A stretch of 64,000 bases of DNA from Negativicoccus succinicivorans. Its GTDB lineage: Bacteria > Bacillota > Negativicutes > Veillonellales > Negativicoccaceae. The stretch covers positions 1 to 64,000 of the forward strand of contig NZ_JAHAJN010000002.1 of the NCBI RefSeq assembly GCF_018372215.1. The letters are read 5' to 3'. Shown here piece after piece: positions 58,078 through 64,000 of the stretch. Every line of letters starts with the position of its first letter. Within the stretch, counting starts at the first letter, position 1. The notes under the pieces are model-generated. The model was not told where the DNA came from and searched no databases. It saw nothing but the letters and a program-made list of their open reading frames with translations. Position numbers and translations under genes: made by a program.

Positions 58078-58663
58078 CGCGTTGGAATTTCTCTATGATG
58101 TGATCACGCGGCCGCAATGGGCGTTTTATCACATCACTCATACCGATGCCAAGGGCGAAGCCGTCATCGTGTTTATTTTGAGCACGCTGATCACTTCGCT
58201 CGCTTCGGTCGGGCTGATGCCGAATACCCTGGTCGCCGTGTTCGCCGGCTCACTCATCGGCGGCGCATTGTATTTTTTAATCGGCGGCGCTCTCATGCAT
58301 TTCTGCGCGTCTCTTTTGGGCGGCGAAGGGACCGTGCAAGGGCTCTTGCAGGCCTTGCCGTTCGCGTTGTTTCCCAACGCCCTGACAGCCTTGGGCGTGA
58401 TCCTTAATTTCTTGCCGGCGGCTGTCAGTGCGCCGCTCTTTGACGCGCTCACGTTGGTGGTGACGTGCTGGACGATCTTCCTATTGGTCACGGCGTTGCA
58501 AAAAAATTATGGAATCAGTCTCGGGCGTGCTGTCTGCACTTTACTGTTTCCGTTTATCGGCCTCTTGCTCTTGGTCACCTTCCTGATTATTGCTTTCGTC
58601 TGGTTATTTCTCGCGAATATGCCGATGTGGTCAGGGGCGCTGGAAGAACTCAGCCGCTTTTAG
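58067..58663 (+). CDS. Yip1-domain membrane protein
   Basis: The 198-residue protein begins with a short amphipathic region (NALEFLYDVITRPQWAFYHIT, the YIP1 pattern of Pro/Trp after an acidic helix). It then has five hydrophobic helices with a central GALYFLIGGALMHFCASLLGGEGTVQGLLQALPFALFP motif. The role in bacteria is unknown. It overlaps sppA by 11 bases, so it is translated with it and may work with it in the membrane. Confidence 0.75.
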   Translation: MLSNALEFLYDVITRPQWAFYHITHTDAKGEAVIVFILSTLITSLASVGLMPNTLVAVFAGSLIGGALYFLIGGALMHFCASLLGGEGTVQGLLQALPFALFPNALTALGVILNFLPAAVSAPLFDALTLVVTCWTIFLLVTALQKNYGISLGRAVCTLLFPFIGLLLLVTFLIIAFVWLFLANMPMWSGALEELSRF

Positions 58664-58702
58664 CGAGATCCGTTATGCTTCACGCATCTGTATTTACGCA
58701 AT

Positions 58703-58730
58703 AAAAAAACTGCCACATGGCAGTTTTTTT
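58703..58730. terminator. Bidirectional terminator
   Basis: AAAAAAACTGCCA-CA-TGGCAGTTTTTTT lies between the sppA unit and the converging acyl-CoA ligase gene. Confidence 0.92.
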
Positions 58731-58736
58731 ATTTTC

Positions 58737-60215
58737 TTACGCGTTATTTTTATCGTCCGACTCGGCGCCGGAAAAGGTATCGCTTTCCTGCAGCACCCGT
58801 TTTAAAATTTTTCCCGTGCTGTTTTTCGGGAGCGCATCCAAAACGACGTATTTGCGCGGCAATTTGAACGCGGCGAGACGTTGCGCCAAATATTTGCGCA
58901 AGGCCTGCGTATCGAGTTCCGCGTCTTCGTGCAACACGATGTACGCGCACACGAATTGTCCGCGCAAACCGTCGGGATGACCGACCACCGCGACTTCCGC
59001 CACGCCCGGGTACCGATAGATTTCGTCTTCCACTTCGCGCGGGTACACATTTTCCCCGTTGACGATGATCATGTCCTTGGAGCGGTCGACGATGTAGATA
59101 TACTCGTCTTCATCCATATAGGCGAGATCGCCCGTATGCAGCCAGCCGTCCTGCAAGGCCTCCGCCGTCGCTTCGGGTAAATGCCAATATCCTTGCATGA
59201 CGTTGGCGCCCTGCACTAAAAGTTCACCGATCGTTCCCGGCTCATACGTCGTCGCGTCGTACCCGCTGATTTTAACGCGTACGCCCGGAAGCGCCGGACC
59301 GATGGAGTAGTATTTATGTTTCGCTTCCGGATTGACCGCGACGACCGGCGACGCTTCCGAAAGTCCGTAACCTTCGATGATCGGCCGACCGTAAATTTCT
59401 TCGAATTTCTTCGCGACCGGTTCGGGTAAACTGGCTCCGCCCGAGACGAAGAGACGGACCGATTTCAACCGTTCGGGCGCGGCCAGGCGCACCAGCAGAT
59501 GGTACAACGGCGGCACTAAGAAAGATACCGTTACCGCATACGTTTCAATCGCCTGCAAGATTTCGCCCGGACGGAACGTGTTGACCGGAACGACGCTGGC
59601 CCCTCGGATAAGCGGATTCATGACGCAGGTCGTCCAACCGAAACAATGGTACATCGGCAACACGCAAAGAACGTGATCCTCCGGCGCGTGCGGTAAAACC
59701 GCATTGAACTGCTTGACGTTTTCCGCCAGATTACGATGCGTGAGCATCGCGCCCTTGGGTCGACCGGTCGTGCCTGACGTGTAAATGAACGTAGTCACAT
59801 CCGCATCTTCCCGTTGCGCTTCGGCGGGAACGCATTCCGCCGCGGCGATGCCCTGAGCTTCTTCGGCCAGGTCCGCCACCAAAAGCAGCGGCGCCGCCGT
59901 GTGCAATTCTTTGTGCGCGACCAACAACACCAAGCCCGCGTCTTTGGCGATATAGTCCACTTCCGCTTCGGTCAACATGCAGTTGATCGGGACGACGATC
60001 GCGCCCAGACTGACGATCGCGAAGTAAATGTAAATAAACGCGGGACTGTTTTGTTCATACAAACCGACACGATCGCCTCGCTTCACGCCCTTTTTGTGCA
60101 GGACGGTGCGATACCGCGCGATGTGTTCTTTCAATTGGCCATACGTGACATTTTCGGGACCGCGAATGGCGATACTCTCCGGATTATGACGGGTGATCAG
60201 TTCATCCAGTAACAT
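58737..60215 (-). CDS. Long-chain acyl-CoA ligase (AMP-forming)
   Basis: An ANL-family adenylating enzyme, 492 residues. The AMP-binding signature is YTSGTTGRPKGAMLTHRN. Later motifs are YGLSEASPVV, GELLVQGANVMQGYW, GWLHTGDLAYMDEDEYIYIVDRSKDMIIVNGENVYPREVE and the catalytic Lys in LPKNSTGKILKRVL. It activates fatty or other carboxylic acids to their CoA thioesters; chain length is not certain. The start follows CCAAGGAGG. It is a single-gene unit with no fatty-acid genes next to it. Confidence 0.88.
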   Translation of the reverse strand: MLLDELITRHNPESIAIRGPENVTYGQLKEHIARYRTVLHKKGVKRGDRVGLYEQNSPAFIYIYFAIVSLGAIVVPINCMLTEAEVDYIAKDAGLVLLVAHKELHTAAPLLLVADLAEEAQGIAAAECVPAEAQREDADVTTFIYTSGTTGRPKGAMLTHRNLAENVKQFNAVLPHAPEDHVLCVLPMYHCFGWTTCVMNPLIRGASVVPVNTFRPGEILQAIETYAVTVSFLVPPLYHLLVRLAAPERLKSVRLFVSGGASLPEPVAKKFEEIYGRPIIEGYGLSEASPVVAVNPEAKHKYYSIGPALPGVRVKISGYDATTYEPGTIGELLVQGANVMQGYWHLPEATAEALQDGWLHTGDLAYMDEDEYIYIVDRSKDMIIVNGENVYPREVEDEIYRYPGVAEVAVVGHPDGLRGQFVCAYIVLHEDAELDTQALRKYLAQRLAAFKLPRKYVVLDALPKNSTGKILKRVLQESDTFSGAESDDKNNA

Positions 60216-60284
60216 GGTTTCCTCCTTGGCCGAAATCTCGGCAGCTCATTTCTTATATTCTACATGAAATTTTTAATTATGGGC

Positions 60285-60309
60285 AAAAAAAAAGACACCT
60301 TCGTGTCGA
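60285..60309 (-). terminator. Terminator after tRNA-Ser(GCU)
   Basis: On the minus strand, GACAC-GAAG-GTGTC is followed by T9, just past the tRNA 3' end. Confidence 0.9.
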
Positions 60310-60319
60310 ATAAATAAAC

Positions 60320-60410
60320 TGGCGGAGCGGGTGGGATTCGAACCCACGCACGGGGTAAACCGTCTAACGATTTAGCAAACCGTCCTCTTCAGCCTCTTGA
60401 GTACCGCTCC
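60320..60410 (-). tRNA. tRNA-Ser (GCU)
   Basis: The acceptor GGAGCGG pairs with CCGCTCC, followed by G and an encoded CCA. The anticodon loop TTGCTAA gives GCT. A long variable arm is present. Confidence 0.95.
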
Positions 60411-60427
60411 GAGTAAAAGCTTCCACT

Positions 60428-60456
60428 ATTTTACGTAAAATTCGTCTTTTTGTCAA
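60428..60456 (-). promoter_or_regulatory. Promoter of tRNA-Ser(GCU)
   Basis: On the minus strand: TTGACA (60456-60451), 17 bases, TAAAAT (60433-60428). Confidence 0.88.
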
Positions 60457-60531
60457 GGAAAATTGACGTCATGACATCTTTATCGTCTGTAGGAAAGCCG
60501 CGCGACAAACGGAAATTTGCGCAATAAAAAA

Positions 60532-60552
60532 GAGACGCACGGTCTCTTTTTC
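60532..60552 (-). terminator. Terminator after the Asn-Glu-Val tRNA cluster
   Basis: GAGAC-CGTGC-GTCTC followed by T6 on the minus strand, 4 bases past tRNA-Val. Confidence 0.85.
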
Positions 60553-60555
60553 AAA

Positions 60556-60631
<76 letters not shown>

Positions 60632-60635
60632 ATAT

Positions 60636-60710
60636 TGGTGACCCGTGGGGGATTCGAACCCCCGATACCGCCGTGAAAGGGCGGTGTCTTAACCACTTGA
60701 CCAACGGGCC
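60636..60710 (-). tRNA. tRNA-Glu (UUC)
   Basis: The acceptor GGCCCGT pairs with ACGGGTC (one G-U). The anticodon arm CCGCC-CTTTCAC-GGCGG gives TTC. The CCA is encoded. Confidence 0.95.
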
Positions 60711-60713
60711 GTC

Positions 60714-60789
60714 TGGCTCCCTGAGTAGGACTCGAACCTACGACCGATCGGTTAACAGCCGATTGCTCTACCAACTGAGCTATCAGGGA
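60714..60789 (-). tRNA. tRNA-Asn (GUU)
   Basis: The acceptor TCCCTGA pairs with TCAGGGA. The anticodon arm ATCGG-CTGTTAA-CCGAT gives GTT. The CCA is encoded. It is the first tRNA of the Asn-Glu-Val transcript. Confidence 0.95.
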
Positions 60790-60803
60790 ATATAACAAGA
60801 GTA

Positions 60804-60832
60804 ATTATAGCCGATGAAATAAAAAAAAGCAA
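60804..60832 (-). promoter_or_regulatory. Promoter of the Asn-Glu-Val tRNA cluster
   Basis: On the minus strand: TTGCTT (60832-60827), 17 bases, TATAAT (60809-60804). The -35 overlaps the terminator of the upstream gene. Confidence 0.65.
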
Positions 60833-60856
60833 GCGCGAAACCGCGCTTGCTTTTTT
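60823..60856 (-). terminator. Terminator after the 180-residue secreted protein
   Basis: AAAAAAGCAAGCGCG-AAAC-CGCGCTTGCTTTTTT, a perfect long hairpin about 30 bases past the stop. Confidence 0.92.
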
Positions 60857-60886
60857 ATTTCTATGCCCCGGTAACATGTCGATACG

Positions 60887-61429
60887 TTACGCCGACACGC
60901 GCAGGCGATGCGTCGGTATACGTCGGTAGGGAGATTCTGCCAGCGCGCGGTCGGTGATTTCCTTGACCACCGCCTGCGGCGTATTCAAAACGGATTCTTC
61001 CGCCGTGTCGCTGTACGTGCCTTTCCACATCTTCCACCGATCGGCCGGCCGGTAATACGCATACACGCGCAACTCACCGTACGTGGTAATCCACCAATCG
61101 CCATCCCAACCCGCACGTGTGAATTGCGCCAGAGCCGCCAACTCCGCGCCGACGACGATATCCGCATCGTACGCCTCGGCGACGGCGGCAAAGTCGTAGC
61201 GCGTGAACGGCATTGTCATTTGCGGTCCGTTCGTTATTTCATAGTACGGATAGCGAAACGGCTCGGCCAAACGTCGTTCCACATAGGTGCCGAGTTCCGC
61301 ATGTCGCTCCGCCGTTGCCGTCGGCAGGATAACGACCTTCTCCGCCGCAATCGGTTCGGCGGCAAATACCGACAGCACGCCGATGAAAACGCAAATTACA
61401 AGCAAGTACCACTGCCGTTTGTTTCCCAT
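60887..61429 (-). CDS. Secreted protein of unknown function
   Basis: A 180-residue protein with an N-terminal signal or anchor (WYLLVICVFIGVLSVFA, cleavage near AAEPIAAEK). The mature part begins KVVILPTATAERHAELGTYVERRLAEPFRYPYYEI. It contains an AYDADIVVGAELAALAQFTR segment and a WWITTYGELRVYAYYR strand, a pattern like periplasmic lipoprotein-type domains that sense or assemble, but I know no family. It is the last of three small envelope genes after purL (11-base gap from the previous). Confidence 0.72.
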   Translation of the reverse strand: MGNKRQWYLLVICVFIGVLSVFAAEPIAAEKVVILPTATAERHAELGTYVERRLAEPFRYPYYEITNGPQMTMPFTRYDFAAVAEAYDADIVVGAELAALAQFTRAGWDGDWWITTYGELRVYAYYRPADRWKMWKGTYSDTAEESVLNTPQAVVKEITDRALAESPYRRIPTHRLRVSA

Positions 61430-61440
61430 ATTGCGCCTCC

Positions 61441-61935
61441 CTATTCCCGCGCGGGCAGCGCTCGTGCGCTATCCAATGACCGCGTGACCAACGCCGCTTC
61501 CGGTAAAACTTCCGCGCTGATTTTATGAAATCGGAAGTGTCGAATGCTGATGATTTCGTCCGCGCCCTTGCGGCCGAGCCACGTCAAATCGCCGCGACCG
61601 TCTTTTGTCTGCGGCGGCAAGTACAAGGCATCGCCGCGAATCACGGCCGGCAACGGCTCCACCTCGGCAATGCGCACCGCCGGGTCGCGGTATACTAAAC
61701 CGAATTCGCAGCGCACCGCAAATTCGCGCGCATTCAGTCGTTGATACGGCGTGAGCGCCAGCGTGCAAACGTAGCGCTCCCCGCTTTGCGGTTCGACCCC
61801 CGTCGCCTGCCAGGTGCCGTACCACGTTTGCGCGGTTCGTTCCGCATACCACAGGAACCCGTGCCAGCCCGCCCAAACCAAAAGCGACACCAACGTCACC
61901 GCCAGCAGCGTCTGCCGTTTTTGCGCTCCGCTCAA
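61441..61935 (-). CDS. Membrane-anchored protein of unknown function
   Basis: A 164-residue protein with one N-terminal membrane helix (LLAVTLVSLLVWAGWHGFLWYAE) and a beta-rich outer domain: TWYGTWQATGVEPQSGERYVCTLALTPYQRL. Two Cys are present (YVCTL and VRCEF, about residues 57 and 75) and may form a disulfide. The domain resembles small lipocalin-like or DUF-type beta barrels, but no family is recognised. Its start overlaps the stop of the 71-residue gene by 4 bases, so the two are coupled. Confidence 0.7.
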   Translation of the reverse strand: MSGAQKRQTLLAVTLVSLLVWAGWHGFLWYAERTAQTWYGTWQATGVEPQSGERYVCTLALTPYQRLNAREFAVRCEFGLVYRDPAVRIAEVEPLPAVIRGDALYLPPQTKDGRGDLTWLGRKGADEIISIRHFRFHKISAEVLPEAALVTRSLDSARALPARE

Positions 61936-62147
61936 CCGAATAATTTTCGCTTCAGCTCCCGCCAGTACAAAATGATTCCCGTCACAACCGGTGTCAGTAC
62001 CGGCAAAATATTCATCACATAATTGCCGAAATTGGCGATATGCGCTTCATACATGCCCAGCAGGCAAAACGGACATGCTTCCGCCGTGCGGCAACTCAGC
62101 AGTAATATGAGCGCCGCAAGCATTGTAATTTTTTGTGCGCGTCGCAT
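61932..62147 (-). CDS. Small membrane protein with a CPFC motif
   Basis: The ATG at 62147 follows GGAAAG; a longer upstream frame runs into purL and is rejected. The 71-residue protein has a signal or anchor segment with a possible lipobox (LLLSC, Cys19). C-P-F-C follows at residues 25-28, and then a second hydrophobic helix (YVMNILPVLTPVVTGIILYW) with a basic end. The CxxC could bind metal or form a redox pair. I know no family name. It sits 11 bases after purL and overlaps the next gene. Confidence 0.65.
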   Translation of the reverse strand: MRRAQKITMLAALILLLSCRTAEACPFCLLGMYEAHIANFGNYVMNILPVLTPVVTGIILYWRELKRKLFG

Positions 62148-62158
62148 GGTATCTTTCC

Positions 62159-64000
62159 TTATCTCCCTGTGAAATAATCTACACCGGCCTGAAAAATTTT
62201 CTGTTTTTTCTGTCCGATAATATTTTTCGCTACATACGGACCATAGCGTTCGCTGTGACCCATCTTGCCCAAAATTCGTCCGTTCGGACTGAGCAGGCCT
62301 TCGATCGCCGCGACCGATCCGTTCGGGTTCGCCGGCATCGTTTCGTGGACGCTGCCCCATTCATCGCAATATTGCGTCGCGATCTGACCGTTCGCCGCCA
62401 AAGCCTGTACGACGTCCGGCGCCGCGTATAAACGTCCTTCGCCGTGACTGAACGGAATGCGATGGAGTTCGCCCGGTTCAAAATACATGAGCCACGGGGA
62501 TTTCGTCGAGACGATCTTCGTCATCGCGTAGTGCGAAATGTGACGCCCGATAGTATTGTAGGTGAGCGTCGGCGCGCTCGGCGCCAATTCGCGGATTTCT
62601 CCGTACGGCAACAGGCCGAGTTTAATCAACGCCTGGAAACCGTTGCAGATGCCCAGAATCAACCCGTCGCGATGCGTCAAGAGATCGTTCACTGCGTCAG
62701 TCAATGCCGGATGACGGAACAGCGCGGCGATAAATTTACCCGAACCGTCCGGTTCATCGCCGGCGGAAAATCCGCCCGGAAATGCCAAGATTTGTGTCGT
62801 TTCCACCGCTTTGACAAGCGCTTCGACCGATTCATTCAGCGCCTGCGGCGTCAGGTTGCGCACGACGACGGTCGACACATTGGCGCCCGCATGTTCAAAC
62901 GCGCGGGCCGTATCCACTTCGCAGTTCGTACCCGGCATCACCGGAATGACGACCTGCGGCGTGCCGATGGTAATCCGCGCGCGGCGCGTCGGATTGCCCG
63001 CCACCGGCGAAACGGGATACAGCGGTGCCGGTTGAAGCGTTTTCGTCGGGAATACTTTTTCCAGCGGCTCTTCCCAACGCGCTTGCAATGCATCGAGCGG
63101 TAACGTGACGCCGGCCAGAGAAATGCTGTCACCGGCGGTTGCGCCGATGATCGTAATATGCTCGTCAAGCGCCCATTGTTCCGCGACCTCTCTGTCCAAT
63201 TCGACCAGCCATGAACCCGGCCGCGCCGCGAACCATTCTGTCGGGGTGAGAGCATCACTCAGCCCTGCACCGATATGGTTACCGAAGGCCGCTTTCGCGC
63301 ACGCGGCGGCAAGACCGCCCGCATCAATCGCCTGCGCGCTTTTCAGCAGGCCTTTTTCCGCCGCCGCGAACAGCCGATCCGCATGATCGATAAAGACTTC
63401 AAAGTCCGGCATGGCGTATTCATCCAGCGGCGTTTCAAGTAAGACCAACGCGTGGCCGCGTCCCTTCCATTCGGGACTGACAATGTGCGTCGCATCCCCC
63501 GGAGCCACCGCGAACGAAATCAGCGTGGGCGGCACATGCAAATCAAGGAAACTGCCGCTCATCGAATCTTTGCCGCCGATCGCGCCGACTTCCAGTTCCG
63601 ACTGCGCGACAAACGCGCCCAAAAGCGCCGCGACCGGTTTACCCCAAGAGGCCGTGTCGCCTAATTTTTCAAAATATTCCTGCAAGGATAAATAGGCGCG
63701 TTTCCAGTTGCCGCCCAGCGCCGCGATTTTCGCCAGCGACTGCAACACGGCGAACAGACCGCCGTGGAACGGGCTCCACGACGCCAAGTACGGATCAAAC
63801 GCATGGGTCATGATGCTCACGGTCGACGTTTCCCCGTGACGCAGCGGAATTTTCGCGACCATGCCGTCGACCGGCGTGCACATGCGCGCGCCGCCGTACG
63901 GCATCAGCACCGTACCCGCGCCGATCGTCCCGTCAAATCGTTCGCCCAAACCGCGCTGCGAAGCGACATTCAAATCACCGAGCGTTTGCGCCCAAGCGGC
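62159..64000 (-). CDS. purL: Phosphoribosylformylglycinamidine synthase PurL, single-chain type, partial
   Basis: PurL converts FGAR to FGAM using glutamine (purine step 4). The frame is open to the right edge (5' end missing), with LGDLNVASQRGLGERFDGTIGAGTVLMPYGG close to it. About 614 residues are visible. They comprise the second half of the synthase domain, with PVAALLGAFVAQSELEVGAIGGKDSMSGSF, and a fused glutaminase domain at the C-terminus. The glutaminase shows GTNCEVDTARAFEHAG, AFPGGFSAGDE and the nucleophile Cys in LILGICNGFQAL. This is the long PurL and replaces separate PurS/L/Q. It lies 35 kb from the pur operon and is followed by three small envelope genes. Confidence 0.96.
   Translation of the reverse strand, partial: AAWAQTLGDLNVASQRGLGERFDGTIGAGTVLMPYGGARMCTPVDGMVAKIPLRHGETSTVSIMTHAFDPYLASWSPFHGGLFAVLQSLAKIAALGGNWKRAYLSLQEYFEKLGDTASWGKPVAALLGAFVAQSELEVGAIGGKDSMSGSFLDLHVPPTLISFAVAPGDATHIVSPEWKGRGHALVLLETPLDEYAMPDFEVFIDHADRLFAAAEKGLLKSAQAIDAGGLAAACAKAAFGNHIGAGLSDALTPTEWFAARPGSWLVELDREVAEQWALDEHITIIGATAGDSISLAGVTLPLDALQARWEEPLEKVFPTKTLQPAPLYPVSPVAGNPTRRARITIGTPQVVIPVMPGTNCEVDTARAFEHAGANVSTVVVRNLTPQALNESVEALVKAVETTQILAFPGGFSAGDEPDGSGKFIAALFRHPALTDAVNDLLTHRDGLILGICNGFQALIKLGLLPYGEIRELAPSAPTLTYNTIGRHISHYAMTKIVSTKSPWLMYFEPGELHRIPFSHGEGRLYAAPDVVQALAANGQIATQYCDEWGSVHETMPANPNGSVAAIEGLLSPNGRILGKMGHSERYGPYVAKNIIGQKKQKIFQAGVDYFTGR

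Overview
The window reads as chromosomal DNA of a moderately GC-rich, diderm Firmicute of the Negativicutes type (Veillonellales/Selenomonadales-like). This is an inference. It rests on Firmicute gene order (mreB-mreC-mreD-mrdA-minD-rodA-radical SAM-DUF2344-rng), an ileS T-box, a PyrR-type leader on uraA, strong AGGAGG ribosome sites, and many small secreted proteins with stalk-type domains. No rRNA, CRISPR array, prophage or insertion sequence was seen. Nearly all genes are intact. Layout: 1-0.8 kb, an AT-rich accessory gene cut by the left edge. 0.8-3.2 kb, tatC-tatA divergent from a Tat-exported HD-domain protein, then tRNA-Gly. 3.5-7.9 kb, two polytopic membrane proteins and a secreted M48 peptidase. 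7.9-12.5 kb, a minus-strand series: pyridoxamine kinase, 5'-nucleotidase, SixA, zinc-type ArsR regulator, GDYXXLXY and DUF2157 proteins. 12.5-14.1 kb, three universal stress proteins in tandem. 14.3-15.7 kb, a secreted phytase-like protein, followed by a probable orphan small RNA. 16.1-18.6 kb, a polar amino-acid ABC transporter with an unusual leader. 18.7-27.9 kb, a purine operon (permease-purE-C-F-M-N-H-D-DUF456) from one clear promoter. The single-chain purL lies separately at the right edge. 27.9-33.0 kb, LOG, RidA, TetR and ileS with T-box. 33.0-35.5 kb, two neighbouring loci for paralogous secreted repeat proteins. They share a structured 5' leader, and one is split by a frameshift at an A8 run. 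35.8-44.8 kb, xpt, trhA, tadA, tRNA-Ser, small secreted proteins, an ECF S component, an EF-G paralogue and uraA. 44.8-56.9 kb, ftsW-trmB and the cell-shape/division cluster, which has a degenerate MreB and a MinD without MinC or MinE. 57.1-64 kb, sppA, a Yip1 protein, an acyl-CoA ligase, four tRNA genes, three small envelope proteins and purL. How the genes work together: purine synthesis (pur operon, purL), purine salvage and uptake (xpt, permease) and pyrimidine uptake (uraA under PyrR control) form one nucleotide theme. The mre/mrdA/rodA/ftsW block serves wall elongation and division. TatAC and the neighbouring Tat-signal HD protein look like a transporter with its dedicated substrate. The most novel items are the 33.0-35.5 kb repeat-protein locus with its shared leader RNA and A8 frameshift, the orphan small RNA near 15.87 kb, and the leader with an internal small ORF before the amino-acid transporter.
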